A stretch of DNA of 64,000 nucleotides from contig QXCR01000033.1 in NCBI GenBank assembly GCA_004380135.1, positions 165,373 through 229,372 on the forward strand, read 5' to 3'. The notes under the pieces were generated by a model that saw nothing but the letters and a program-made list of their open reading frames with translations, was not told where the DNA came from and did no database searches. Below, piece by piece: positions 12,101 to 23,625 of this stretch. The DNA comes from Stemphylium vesicarium. Taxonomy: Eukaryota > Ascomycota > Dothideomycetes > Pleosporales > Pleosporaceae. Positions within the stretch are counted from its first letter, which is position 1; each line of letters starts with the position of its first letter. The translations under genes were made by a program, and so were the position numbers.

Positions 12101-14151
12101 GCATAAGAGAATTCCGATTCTCGACCACGCTGCCAGAACGCAGGCGATACAGCTCTGGGACTGTCAGGATCAAAATCGCTGTTTGCGACACTGATTGCGC
12201 TGTATGATCTATCATGGCCGGGTCTTGGTGCGGGTGAGGGGGAGCCGCCGAGCTGACCCGCAGTGACGGTATGACGGAGGAGACTGGTCCCTACCTCGGC
12301 GCGTTCCGCTCTTGCTTCTTGCGGGTTGTTGAAGCGGAAGATGTGGAAGTCACCAAGGATGATTCGATGACCGCTCTTGAGTAACCTTGGTTTATCAATG
12401 CGGACGCCGTTGACCATAACACTAGCCGTTTCTTGAGGTATTACTGTCACTTTGCCGTCCACGTTCTCAAAGTTACAGTGCTCGGCGAGGATCTGCGAAC
12501 CATTTAAACGTATCTGTGCAGTCTGGCCGTCGACATCGGAGTTTCCAACAGTGGTTGTACCAGGTTTCAGGTTGTAGACCAGACATTCCGTCAAGAGTGG
12601 ATCATCACTCAGATTCACCAAATGCGGCATATTCTTTGGTGTCGACAGACCAACAAAACCCTTTTCGATGCTGATACCAAGCTCTTCCAGTGCCTGCTCC
12701 CTCTCTTTGTGGATCTCCTCTGTTTTTTGCAGTTTCTCTTCCCAGGTCTGGTTCAACTCGGTGTAGAGTTTCTCTGACTGGTCCAGTTGTTCCGCAATCT
12801 CTGCCTTGGAAACCTTCTTGGTCGATCCATCAGACTGTGTAATTGAGACCATCTGTTTTTCTAGGGGCGTATCCGGTGCGTACTGCTCTTCGACGATACC
12901 ATTTGAGCCAGCTGCCCCGCCCCCGCCGCCTCCCCCTCCCCCTAATTGGGAGCGCAATTTCGATAACTCTTCCTTGAGCTCTCTAATCATGCGCGCGTTC
13001 GGGTCTTCATTTACGACGGCGTGGTTCTTGATTCGTTTCGCGGAATCGGCATATCGGAGGGTCGAAAGCGTCTCTTCGAAGTTGATATCGGCGGGGGATA
13101 TGGCTGCAATCATGGCTGTCATACTGTTTCCTCCAAGCGAATCCTTCAGAAGCCATGTCAAGATGGAATCTCGGTACGGCACCTGTGATTTCTTTTTGCC
13201 CTGTGACTGATCTGCCAACGCAGCGATGACACGACCCAGCGTAGACAGGGATCTGTTGATCTCGGCACCCTCCTTCAGTCGCGCGCCAGTTGCACCCGTT
13301 GACTGAGCTCTTTCTGATCCCGCCAAATCCACCAGACTAATCTTTGCGACCCTCTCTCCACTCATGCTTGTCTCGACATCGTGGCGCTTCTGGGTAAGGG
13401 TGAGGGTGAAGACGGCGTGCGATCGGGAGGATGTCTCGTTCATGTTGGTCGCGGCAACGGTACGGGCCTTGTTTCCCTCGTCCATCAAGTTCTCGATTTC
13501 CGGGAAGGACTGGACGACCAGCTTGGCCAGATCCTCGACATAGGGACCTGTAGACGGATGCTCTCGGACTCGTAGGTTGCCCTTATTCGACGGATTCAGC
13601 AGGTCGCGCACACGCTCGTTATAGATTTCCAGGTATGAGACTTCGACGGTGCAGGTTGAGTTCTTATCCTGCTGTAGCCCCTTGATCCTCTCGAACATGT
13701 CCTGGCAAATCTTTGGAATGATTCCATATTCAGCCCCATAACCCATCATAGAGTATGACTTTCCAGAACCCGTCTGGCCATATGCGAAAATGCAGTTGTT
13801 GTATCCCTGGAAAGCATTGTCAAGCAGCGGCTTGCCGAGATCTTCGTGCAGATTGTCCTGGCCGGCATAATTGGGGGCTTCGCGGTCGAAGGACCAGTAC
13901 GATCTGTCGAATGCAAATGTCTTGGTGCCTTCGGCGGCGGCCTTGGCGGCCTTGCCCTTGACTTCGGCGTGCGAGGGGGGAGAGAGGATGGTCTGGTCGC
14001 CCTTCATCTGCACGATACATTGTGCATTGCGCGCCTTTTCTACTCGCTGTTAGTCGCAGCGACATATCTAGATTCCCTAATGCATACCTCTGCCGTTGAA
14101 AGGCCTACATCGCACCACGACCTTGATGTTGCCGCCTCCTCCGGACGCCAT
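9196..14151 (-). CDS. uncA: Kinesin-3 (Unc104/KIF1A-type) motor protein
   Basis: Two exons: 14088-14151 encodes the first 21 residues and part of the next; a 48-nt intron (14040-14087) is followed by one uninterrupted exon 9196-14039; predicted 1635 aa. The N-terminal motor domain (about 1-370) has RCRPFN, the P-loop GQTGSGKS (near 109), switch I SSRSH and switch II DLAGSE. A run of glycines follows, then coiled coil, an FHA domain (about 510-610) with the neighbouring NGxxI pattern, a KIF1B-like central region, a charged coiled coil near 760-850, a DUF3694-like segment (about 1200-1350) and a C-terminal PH domain (about 1515-1620). This is the full domain order and usual length of fungal UncA, which moves vesicles and early endosomes toward microtubule plus ends. 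The near absence of introns in 4.9 kb is notable. It is divergent from Trm5. Confidence 0.93.
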
Positions 14152-14677
14152 GATGTGTGCTGTAGACTAGTTGAAGGGTCGAAATCCGGGGTATTGTACA
14201 GAAAGGAGATGCCAACGTGGCGGTCGGTTGAAGCAACGATCAGGCGCCGGTTCGGTGGGACTTCATGGGCGGCGACGGTGGGCTCGAGGGGGTCGTTCTC
14301 GTTCGTTTTTGTGTCAGGAGGTGGTGTATGCGCGTAGGGGAGTGGTGTTGTTTGCGGACCAGGCCCGGAGACAACTTTACGAGATTGCCTAGGTACGCGA
14401 TCCTTGCACCCTGCACCCCATCACCTTCGGGACGATCCAGCGAGCTACTGGCGTGCAAAGACCCTGACACGGTTCTGGAACGATGACAGCTCTAGAAATA
14501 GGCGCGATATCGTTGACGAGGAGGGACGACGACTTTCGTATTCGAGGGGTCCTTTACGGGGCCACGCTCGGTACCTGGCGCTGGGAACCTTGACCCTGCG
14601 TCATTCCTGGAAATGTCCAAAAATCAACCCATCGCCAGAACCCCCACCGACCACTGTCCGGAACGCGCGCAATTTCA
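14152..14677. promoter_or_regulatory. Divergent promoter region, kinesin-3 / Trm5
   Basis: 526 bp between the two start codons. It is moderately GC-rich, and I see no TATA box at a useful distance from either start, as expected for housekeeping genes. No separate gene is visible. Confidence 0.35.
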
Positions 14678-16142
14678 ATGTCCGCCACGGAAACCACCGA
14701 CGACATGTTCGCGCCTCCTGTGAACCGCGCCATGAAGGTGCTGGACCGCGCTTTCTTCAAAAAGACCATCCCCACCTCGGCCGCGCGAATCTACAGCCCC
14801 AAGGACATATCGCGGTGCAGAAAAGCACTCACAGCGAGCCAGGACACGCTCCCCAGCAATCGTGTAGACCCCATACGAGCCGATCCAGACGCAGAAAGAG
14901 CGCAAAAAGGAAGCAAATGTCTCCTTCTGCGGCCAGAGGTAGTCCATAGTGGTGAGTCACTCCAGGCGCAAAAGTGCGCCGAAGTACTGAGTCTGAACCC
15001 AGGCAGATCGAACGACATGGTCGTCCAATTTGCGCGACCTTGAGCAGGACGGTACACTGGGTGTGATACCCTACCAGCTGCAGCTCGACTACGACTACTT
15101 CACCTACTCGGAAATCACGAGCGCTACCATTCCCCCACCCGAGTCGGTACACGACGACGAGATACCCCAGGGCTTCGCACTCGCCGGCCATGTTGCCCAC
15201 CTGAACCTCCGCGAGCGGTACTGGCCGTACAAGCACCTGATCGCGACGGTGCTCGCGGACAAGAACCCCATGGTCAAGACGGTCATCAACAAGCTGGACA
15301 ACGTAGGCACAGAAAATGCCTTTCGAACCTTCCAATACGAAGTCCTCCACGGACCGGACGACATGAACGTCGAACTACGTGAGCAAGGCTGCACCTTCAA
15401 GTTCGACTTTGCCAAAGTCTACTGGAACACACGCCTGCACACGGAGCACGAGCGCATCTGCAACATGTTCGCAGAAGGCGAGGCCATCTGCGATGTCATG
15501 GCGGGCGTAGGACCCTTCGCTATTCCCTCGGGCAAGAAGAAATGCTTCGTCTGGGCCAACGACCTCAACCCGGAATCCTACAACGCCCTCGTAGGCAACA
15601 TCAAGACCAACAAAGTAGGCGACTTCGTCCGCTCCTTCAATACCGACGGTGGCGCTTTCATCCGCCAGGCCTCTGCCGACCTCCTCACCGGCCCCGAGCG
15701 CACCGTACCTATCTACCCAAAGACGAAATTCTCCCGCAGCAAACCACAAGAGAACGTGCAACCCGCGCCCCTCAAAACGCTCGTCCAACCCCACTTCTTC
15801 TCCCACTACGTCATGAACCTGCCCGCTTCTGCGATAACTTTCCTCCCCTCATTCATCGGTCTCTACGCCAATATACCGGGCCTATCCCCCGCCGAAGTCA
15901 AGAAGTTGCTCGCCGGCCAAAAATTGCCTTTGATTCACGTCCATTGCTTCTCTACTAAGAGCGAGGACAATGTGCTTGAGATCAAAGGTATCTGCGAGGA
16001 GATTAGCAGGCAGTTGGGCTATGAAATCACGCCTGATATGGAAGACGTCTATGTGCATGATGTGAGGGATGTGGCGCCCAAGAAGAGGATGTTTTGTGCG
16101 AGTTTTAGGCTGCCGGAGGAGGTTGCTTTTAGAAACGTCTGA
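14678..16142 (+). CDS. TRM5: tRNA (guanine(37)-N1)-methyltransferase Trm5
   Basis: Two exons: 14678-14951 and 15007-16142, with a 55-nt intron (GTGAGT donor, GCAG acceptor); predicted 469 aa. The splice gives SDRTTWSSNL at the junction. Family marks seen: the AHLNLRERYWPYKHLI segment typical of Trm5/Tyw2, the SAM-binding motif CDVMAGVGPFAIPSGKK, the acidic motif WANDLNPES, and the catalytic-pocket motif MNLPASAITFLPSF. The enzyme methylates N1 of G37 next to the anticodon of several tRNAs in cytosol and mitochondria, which prevents frameshifting and is the first step to wybutosine. The N-terminal part can serve as a mitochondrial targeting region. An in-frame start at 14705 is the alternative. 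Confidence 0.93.
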
Positions 16143-16255
16143 TGATGGATACTACATGGCGGTATTGGTGAGGTGGCGATATGAATGTATAAGATGATGT
16201 TACCATTGCTTGTGCATTGAGATGTGAAGCGTCACATACATATTTATCTAGCTTG

Positions 16256-16290
16256 CCATCCTTTCTTTCTTTCTTTCTTTCTCTCTCTCA
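16256..16290. repeat. CTTT/CT simple repeat
   Basis: About five CTTT units running into CTCTCTCT, in the short spacer between Trm5 and the MutL pseudogene. It is probably part of a 3' UTR. Confidence 0.8.
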
Positions 16291-16345
16291 TCATGTCGGT
16301 TTCAAACATCTCCCCTAGCTGTCAGCTTCAGATGCGCCCTTTCCT

Positions 16346-19300
16346 TTATAAATCCATCAACATCTCGTCCTCGATGTCGTCTTCATCATACTCGCTCTCC
16401 ACTACATCACCCCCTCTGCCCTCACCACCCTGTTGCTCTTCTTCTCCCGAGCCGACGAAGCCATCCTTACCGAACCCGGTATCCCCTCCATCACCGCGTT
16501 GCTCAATCCCTCCCACGTCAGGTGACTGCGATGGCAAACCACAAACACCCTTGTTTCCAGAACCACACGAGCCACCCTCAACCTGCACTTCCACACTTCC
16601 ATCCATCTTCCCGGCCTCCGGACCCATCATATCAACTCCCGATACACCCCACCGCTCATCAAGCGCCCTCTGCACACCCTCATGCAATACACCCCTCACA
16701 TCCACACCCTGCACTCTACCACCCCTCCCACAAAGTCTCGCATCCATCCTAACAACCCACGTCATAATCCTGCTCCTAGCCACGCCGTCAGTGAAAGCGG
16801 CGCCATACGCATCTTCCGCCGCATAGCCCCACGCGGGCATGTTGGCGCTCAAGTCGACTTTGCGCGTCGATAGGACGATGTCGTGGATACTGGTGTGAGG
16901 AAGAGCAAGGACGAGATTTTGAACCAGAAACCCTTTGGGTGTGCGTTCAAGAGGTAGTTTGGAAGACTTTGTGCGCTCGAGGCTCGGGGTGGTGCGGCGT
17001 CTGGGATGGGCGTGGGGCTTAGTTGAGGGTGGCTTGGGGGGTGAGACGGTGTGAGGGTGCTGGTTTTGGAGGAAAAGCGGGTGTGTGAAAGATGGTGTAG
17101 GATTTTCTTGCGAGTGGGCGAGGAAGCAGGCGTTCATTTCTCTGGCGCTCTGTGTGGGTCGGTCGTTGCGGTACATGTTAGGAGCTGTAATGACTTGCTT
17201 GGTTCGCGGTGGTATGAGCGACGGATTATATCTCCCCGTTGACGACGGATGGGGTGTGTTTGAAGACTCCGAGTTGGCTTGAGACATTTGGAACAGTTGG
17301 GTCATGCTATGGAACCCTGGTGTCGTGCCAGTCTCGCTGTATAAGCTAGGAGCATCTCTGACATGCGCTGGCTTCTGATCGAATAAAATCGACATCTGGC
17401 TTCCGGCGGATGAGGGTCTGGGTGGTCGCTCTCGCTCACAATGGGCTTGAAGCTGCGCCATTATACCACGCGGCTCTGCAGGTGATGCTCGTGACTCGTC
17501 TCGCCGACTACCTGGGATAGAGAGAGTTCTATTGCTGGTAGAAGACGTGGCAAGTCTGGGTTGTCTTGATTGCGCCTGTGAATTGATTGGATTCAGTAAC
17601 GCCTCATTCGTGACGCCACCTCTCTGAGGCTCTGTATTCTGGCCAAAGAAGTTACGAATATCTGCATTGTTCCCCGAGTACAGACGGCGTTCTGTCGTTT
17701 TCTCTACTGCTTCTGATACAGGTCTTCGCCTTTCCAGTGGGTTATCAGTTGGGAACAATGGCACTTCGGGATTGTTAGTTCTCTTATGTCTATGAGACTA
17801 TCTCGATGGCTGTGAGTCTCGAATTGGCTGCCCAAACCATGACTCATTCGATTCGCGGTTCGGTGGTACGAATGGCTTGTTATATCCCTGCTTGTTTTTA
17901 GGAATACGACCAGGTTCCCTTCTTGATGAGCGAAGTGTCTATGGAGTTCTCTCTCCATTCTGACGGAATTTTGACGGCGTCACAGTCTGAGGCAAAGTGT
18001 CAGGCTGTAGGCCGGACCCCATTATACCTGTCTCTGACTGAGCCCTGCTTATATCTTCACGAGACCTATCCGCGTGGCCTTCGCCGGTCCAGTCATCAAT
18101 TGGAAACGCTTCCGACGACGTTGAAGGTAGATGCCGGATACTGCGCTCTAATTCATCATCCAAAGTTGATTTTGCCACGTTAGTCTTTGACGAGGTCTGG
18201 GGTATCAATGGTTCCGCAGAGGTGATTCGACTAGGTGTTGCAGCGACGCGGGAAGGGCTAGAAAGCGAATTGAAATCTCCCTGACTTTTGGCTGGACTTG
18301 GCAGTTGCACATTGGCGACTGACTACCTCGGTTTAATTGCGGCATTCATTCGAGCAGTGGTCCAGGGATTAGATACTTCTATCGCGGTGATGTCCCTCTT
18401 CTTCTTCAATCACCGGGGTTCGGTCGTTCTGCAAGAACTCCAGATCATCCTCGTCGATGCCGTACATGCTGGATCTCCACCTTGGTCGTCCATGTGATGC
18501 TTCAGATGTGGCAACTTCGTTCTGATAGGTGAAATTGTTTGCATCGGACGGAAAACCGGACTGACCGCTAGCAGATAGTTCCTGAGGCTGACGCTCGTCA
18601 CTCGGCTGTGCAGATACCAACGACTCAGCATCGTCGTTATTGACATCGGCTTCGGGATAGTACGCCTTCAGCAATTTGTCAACAACTCCTAGAACAGCAT
18701 CGCCATTGTCAGATATGACGTCGTCTTTAGCTGGTTCGACGTTAGGATCGTAGCTATCCGGCGGACATATGATGTTCATGCACAAAAAAAGATCCTTGAC
18801 ACCTGCAAGTGAAGGGTGTGGCTTGCGGAGTCGGTCTCTGAAGGCTGTAACCATCATTTTGATAGTTCTACGACTGCTTGAGACTGACCTCGCATCGACC
18901 AAGATGAAGCCGCCATGATTTGAGATTTTGGACCCGTTGGCTGTTGGCTTTGGAAGGAAGGCGTAAATCTCAAAGCCATCCGCTTCCAGCGCAGTCCAAT
19001 CGCACTGAAGAGCGCAGTCTTTACTGATGATTTTGAGTACAGCATCTTCTATGTTAGCATCTGCTTTTGGTGCATAGACGAAGTCGTCATTGTTGTTCTT
19101 CGCCTTGAGCACGCGTAGTCTGAATCGGATGGTTGGTCTGGCGAGAGCGTAGGCTTGCATCAACCGCCGAACTGTTGCGAGGCATTTTGCTGAATTCTTG
19201 GTTGCTGCTTGCTTCCGCACCGGCGTGTGTTCGAAGAATTTGGTTACTTTGACTGTTGTTCCGAAAGGGTGCGAATCATGCTCGATGCTATGTTCGTCTG

Positions 19301-19782
19301 TTCGTCAAGTCTACTCACGCACATGCTTGTCAATATCAGACTTACGAGTCGAGTTCGCCATTACGGCCATATCTCAACCTCACTGCGACGGGCTCGCCTT
19401 CTACTCTGGTAGTGACGCTGAATGTGCCGCTCATCTCAGCTATGCTCGACATAGCCTCGCCGCGAAAACCGAGCCACTTCCCCCCTACCTCTCTCAAGTC
19501 ATGGAAATCTCTTATCTTAATTGTGCAGTAACGGCGACACACGAGAGAGCGATCTTCCGCGGGAATGCCATGGCCGTCATCTTTGACTTGGATGGAGTCA
19601 ATCGTGTTGGCAGTGATATCCACGAAGATGCTTTTCGCGCGGGCGTCTAAAGTATTATAAATGAGCTCCTTCACCACTGAACTGGGATCGACGAGGACTT
19701 GGCCGAATCCGATTTGCCTAGTTGTTGTTGGAGGAAGTGCAGCGATGCCGGGTAACGCGACGATGTTGGTGGCTTCGGCCAT
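16346..19782 (-). pseudogene. MutL-family (PMS1/MLH-like) mismatch repair protein, disrupted
   Basis: Exon 1 (19346-19782) and exon 2 (from 19287) join across a 58-nt intron. They encode a GHKL ATPase with the MutL order: VVKELIYNTLDA (N-D motif), DDGHGI, GFRGEAMSSI, then GTTVKVTKFFEHTPVRKQ, the MutL signature. This region is intact to about 18398. A frame change of one base (or minus two) then occurs within GAAGAAGAAGAGGGACATC. The continuing frame reads well but is cut by TAG codons at 18323-18325, 17939-17941 and 17798-17800, and ends at 16346. All three stops sit where CAG or CAA would fit, so C-to-T change is likely. The C-terminal half is Ser/Pro-rich and lacks the MutL endonuclease motif. 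No intron with good sites removes the stops. It may be a dead copy or a truncated protein of about 450 aa. Confidence 0.75.
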
Positions 19783-20364
19783 GCTCGTCAGTGTGACAAC
19801 GGTGTCGCGAGAATGTATCTCGCGTGGAAATACGTGAAGTTAGGTGAGATCCATGATCTAGGGCGCGTTGATGTGAGTCCTGCTATCGTGCCTGCCTCTT
19901 GCGAACCGCTTGCCGCCGAGCGGGAGAGCCATCGCACCACTCCCATGTATTGTTCATACAGCCCAGCGGAAGCGAAGGCTTCTGTAAAAGCTAGGATGTT
20001 GATCGCATGCTGATGCATATCTGCCCCTTTCGGTTGTTGTGAAGAGTAAGATGCGGTATGCGTCATTGCGTCTACGGATGTTTTCAATGTGGCCAATCAG
20101 AGCGTGGGACGCCTTGAGATCCTCCTACAGCCTTCGGGGCTCTTAAAGAGTCGCCCTACCACTTGCGATTGCTGCATACACAGTTTGGTCAACTCATTTA
20201 CCTGGATAGGCGGTCGCAATCGCTTGCGGCATCTTGAGCACAGCAGACGTCCCGCGCTCAAAGCCATACCGCCCCGTGATTCGTGAACATTCACCACGGG
20301 CGAAAAGTGCGCATTCAACATACAAAAGTTGGAAATTGTACTGATCAATTCCTAGTCTTACAGC
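19783..20364. promoter_or_regulatory. Divergent region between MutL pseudogene and Ada-like gene
   Basis: 582 bp between the two starts. No convincing reading frame. It should hold the promoter of the Ada-like gene and the old promoter of the MutL gene. I could not pick out a clear operator. Confidence 0.35.
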
Positions 20365-21183
20365 ATGGCATACACCACCGACGCTGCACGGTGGCGAGCT
20401 CTGACAGTACGAGATGCAAACGCCAACGGCCATTTCATCTATTCGGTCAAATCTACGAACATCTACTGCCGTCCAACATGCCCCGGAAGACTAGCACGTA
20501 GAGCGAATGTTGGCTTCTATGCAACAGCGATTGAAGCAGAGGCAGCTGGGTTTAGAGCATGCAAGCGGTGCAAACCCAACACCATCCTCGAAGATCCACA
20601 AGAACGCGCAGTAGAGAAAGCACGCGGGTTGATCAAAGAGGCGCTGGAGAACGAGGATGCCAGCGCACTGCGGCTCCAAGACTTAGCAAAGAAGGTCAAC
20701 CTCACACCACGGTACTTCCACAAGATCTTCAAGGACAAGACTGGCTTGACGCCGAAGGAGTACGCTAAGAAAGTTATCGACCGCAGCAGTTCCAACACAA
20801 CCCCTACATCGACAACCACCACAGAAGCAAGCGCGCAGTCGTGGGACTGGGAGAGCTTCGACTTCAACGGATTGCTCGAATCGGACTATAATTCAGCTTC
20901 TCTCAACATGGATGATTTCCCGATGCCTCAAGGCACGTCTGAGGTAGATCCTACTCTCGAATTCGACGTGACCAGTTTACTTCAGCCCTGGGATGGTGTG
21001 TATGAGCCCGCTCCGAATGTCCCCTGGCAGTATGACAGCCACAATCAAATTGGCGACCCTTTCCAACAAATGTCGGTGGGCTTCCCCTACAATGAGAAGG
21101 GGATGCCATCTATATCGACGCTTGAGCTGGATGCCGCGGCGTTACTCGCCTGCGACAATTCAACAGGCATCCTGCAAACGTAG
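20365..21183 (+). CDS. Ada-type metal-binding / AraC-type HTH protein (fungal)
   Basis: Single exon, 272 aa, starting at an ATG preceded by TTACAGC. Residues 5-75 fit the N-terminal domain of bacterial Ada: YCRPTCPGRLARRANV holds C35 and C39, and ACKRCKP holds C66 and C69, the four zinc ligands, of which the first is the methylphosphotriester acceptor in Ada. Residues of about 88-135 form an AraC-type helix-turn-helix (LQDLAKKVNLTPRYFHKIFK followed by GLTPKEYAKK). Bacterial Ada and AraC domains carry two HTH units; here only one is complete. The remaining 130 residues are Thr/Ser-rich then acidic and aromatic, like a eukaryotic activation domain, and the C-terminal methyltransferase of Ada is absent. 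A role as alkylation-responsive regulator or phosphotriester repair protein is inferred. Bacterial origin by transfer is likely for the family. Confidence 0.85.
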   Translation: MAYTTDAARWRALTVRDANANGHFIYSVKSTNIYCRPTCPGRLARRANVGFYATAIEAEAAGFRACKRCKPNTILEDPQERAVEKARGLIKEALENEDASALRLQDLAKKVNLTPRYFHKIFKDKTGLTPKEYAKKVIDRSSSNTTPTSTTTTEASAQSWDWESFDFNGLLESDYNSASLNMDDFPMPQGTSEVDPTLEFDVTSLLQPWDGVYEPAPNVPWQYDSHNQIGDPFQQMSVGFPYNEKGMPSISTLELDAAALLACDNSTGILQT

Positions 21184-22030
21184 CTTTCATAGCATCAACA
21201 CGTAAGCTGTTGCAGCCTGTCGTGGCAACAGAACATGTATCCTCATTGTGCCGTGTGCGCTTGCGACCCGAATGAACGATTATTTGAAGCAATTCATCCT
21301 CTCTCGTAGGCTGAATCGAACGCGTTTTTCAATCGTAGCGCAATCATTCCCGTATCGAGAGGCTCACGATCTGATCGCTCTAGCCGTGTCCTGTCTTTTG
21401 TATCATCAGCATGAGTCCTGATACCAAAGTCCATAATGTGTGTGAATTGACGATGCTCTTCAGAGACCAAGTTATAAGCAGCGACAGCTAGCATATGTCG
21501 ATGCTAGCCATACCTTTTCCGGCTCTTCCTAAAGTGTTTAATGGTCGATGTACATATCATCTTTTGAGCTTTATGTGTGCGCGCATCGCTGGGATGCTGT
21601 GAAGGAGAATGTTCGAACGTACCTTTCACAATGAGCTTAGATGCCAGGCTGCAGATTAGTCAAGCGCTCTCGTGCCCGAACTCTCCTAGTCCCATGGAGG
21701 TGCGGTGCAGAGCGCGCGTCATGCGGTATGTCTATGTCGTGGCGTCGCGATGGAGGGAAGCAGCTCCGACGATGAAGAAAAGTTGAAGGGATCGGGGGAA
21801 GCTGACAAAACTGCCGATGAGGACCCACATACACGAAGCGAGGCGCTAACGGCATCCATCGACTAGCTGCTCCGGGTTACCTAGGACCATACAACAAGCG
21901 CATTCACGGTTTGAGGATTGAAGCTGGCAAAGATCTGTTTGGCCTTCTTACATAGTCGTTGGTAATATTGAGGTTGCTAGGCGAGATTCAGATTTCGACA
22001 CACTCCGAGTCGCCGCGAAGTTCACCCCTT
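21184..22030. other. Intergenic region
   Basis: About 850 bp after the Ada-like gene. Short open frames exist on both strands but none has a recognisable domain, a splice partner or biased composition. Likely 3' UTRs and spacer. Confidence 0.35.
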
Positions 22031-22489
22031 TCACGAGCCAACTGCCTCCCAAGCACTAAGAGGATCAGCCCAGATTTCCCAGTGTCCAATCTTCCCTTCG
22101 CTGTCAAAGCCACTGAACCTGTAGATGAAATGTTCATCCCATCCCCTTCCTGTCTTCTTACTACTAAATGTTCCCTTACCAACTACGCTAACCATGCCAG
22201 CTTCGGCATCCACAATGAAGCCCTCTTTTCCCGGGAATGCATCACCAGGCAACGACATGTCCAGCACATCAGTCATCACCTTGAAGTACTCTTCACACCC
22301 CTCTTTCCCAGAAAATGTCTTAGCCAGAAAGGGCAGCCGTGGCCGTGACCATTCAGGTCCGTGCTCTGTGATCTTGGGCGTGTTGCTGAAATACTGTGAT
22401 AGGAGGTCTGAGGGAGGGGGAGGCGAGATCAAGGCGCGGCAAAAGGAGTGTGTTGTCTCGCGTAGGTTGGTGCTGCGGCTTGATAACAT
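22031..22489 (-). CDS. NTF2/SnoaL-like domain protein
   Basis: Single exon, 152 aa, ATG at 22489. The order is a helical start (ETTHSFCRALISPPP), a loop with LLSQYF, PFLAKTFSGKEGCEEYFKVM, and then strands ending in DSEGKIGHWEIWADPLSAWEAVG. This is the cone-shaped alpha+beta fold of SnoaL/NTF2-like proteins, a common stand-alone family in ascomycetes; members range from small polyketide cyclases to proteins of no known activity. I see no neighbouring biosynthetic gene that would point to a pathway, so the function is open. Confidence 0.75.
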   Translation of the reverse strand: MLSSRSTNLRETTHSFCRALISPPPPSDLLSQYFSNTPKITEHGPEWSRPRLPFLAKTFSGKEGCEEYFKVMTDVLDMSLPGDAFPGKEGFIVDAEAGMVSVVGKGTFSSKKTGRGWDEHFIYRFSGFDSEGKIGHWEIWADPLSAWEAVGS

Positions 22490-23443
22490 GACCGGCGGGC
22501 TTTCCTCCGCAAGGGAAGTCGGTGAATAAGATGTAGTGGTGTCGAGGGTCTTGCGGCAAGCGAAGCACGTGGGATTGTTGCGTGATGGGGTGCGCTTGGG
22601 CGGTCGTGTCGTATGCAGTTTCGCACGCTCCGAGAGCTGATTCGATGCACAAGAATTGTGGCTTGCGTGGAAGGCGGCTATTCCGTGTGTTGGATGGGCT
22701 AACGGGCTGTCGGTTCAGTTTGGCGATGCGGTGGGGCGTCAGCTAAGGATGTATGTGAGACTTTAGTTGGTGAGATTCAAATATCAAGAAAATACTCCTC
22801 GAAGCGGTAGAAGTATGCTAGAATCATGGGTCTCGGGTACGCACACTTCGACCAATGGTGCTGGCAGCTTCAAGAGAGAAATGAAAGGTCGGTGATGATT
22901 TTGACGTTATGCAGCTGACGATGAAGTCATAGTGATGATCTCCCACGAGAGCACCTGCATCTAGAGCCGGTGGTATACAATTTCAAATCATCTAAACCAG
23001 GTACTAACAGCCTACCGCCATTCCCAGAGCAGCTTTTCGCGCATCCCCCAAAAGAACCATATCTTCACCTTTTGCACAGTCACCGTGATTCTTGTAGCCG
23101 CCAATAATTCTCAAACGCCCCCAGCACACTTTCACATCATACGTCAGCAAGGCTATCGTCTAATCTACAACGTTGCAACCACATGCAGCTTACGTGCAGT
23201 GCCGCTGCGGAAAGCTCCCTCTGTTGGCACCAGCGGAGACATTGGGATGAGTCAGATGGTATTTACCGTTACATAGGAGCCTCAACAACGCTAGCACATG
23301 AAACGAAGCGAGTAACAGGTCTTTGAACAGGGGTTTTTGTATTGTCGGAATTAATTAGAGCCCTTCATATCGCAATTTGAAGATAGCTATGGACAGTAGA
23401 GAAGCCTGCTGCCTACTTCCAGAATCCTTTTGCCGATAGTAGT

Positions 23444-23486
<43 letters not shown>

Positions 23487-23625
23487 CGAGGTGCTCGTTT
23501 GCGAGCCAAATGTCAAGGCGCCAAATAGTGGTATCCATACCGTATATGACGGTCCTGTGAACGCCTGCCGCTAACAAAATGAAGCGTCGTAATTTGCCAA
23601 ATTCACTTTTCCTTGAGTGTCGCAA
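22490..23625. other. Intergenic region with AGT microsatellite
   Basis: About 1.1 kb without a supportable gene. It includes an AGT microsatellite near its right end. Short open frames lack any recognised domain. Confidence 0.4.
23444..23486. repeat. (AGT)n microsatellite
   Basis: About 14 uninterrupted AGT/TAG units, just after an imperfect AGT start near 23438. It lies outside any coding exon I can support, close to the 3' end of the next minus-strand gene. Confidence 0.95.

Noticed and set aside
23444..23486. Poly-Thr coding repeat on the minus strand
   Set aside because: The frame around it is short and has no gene support; treated as a non-coding microsatellite.
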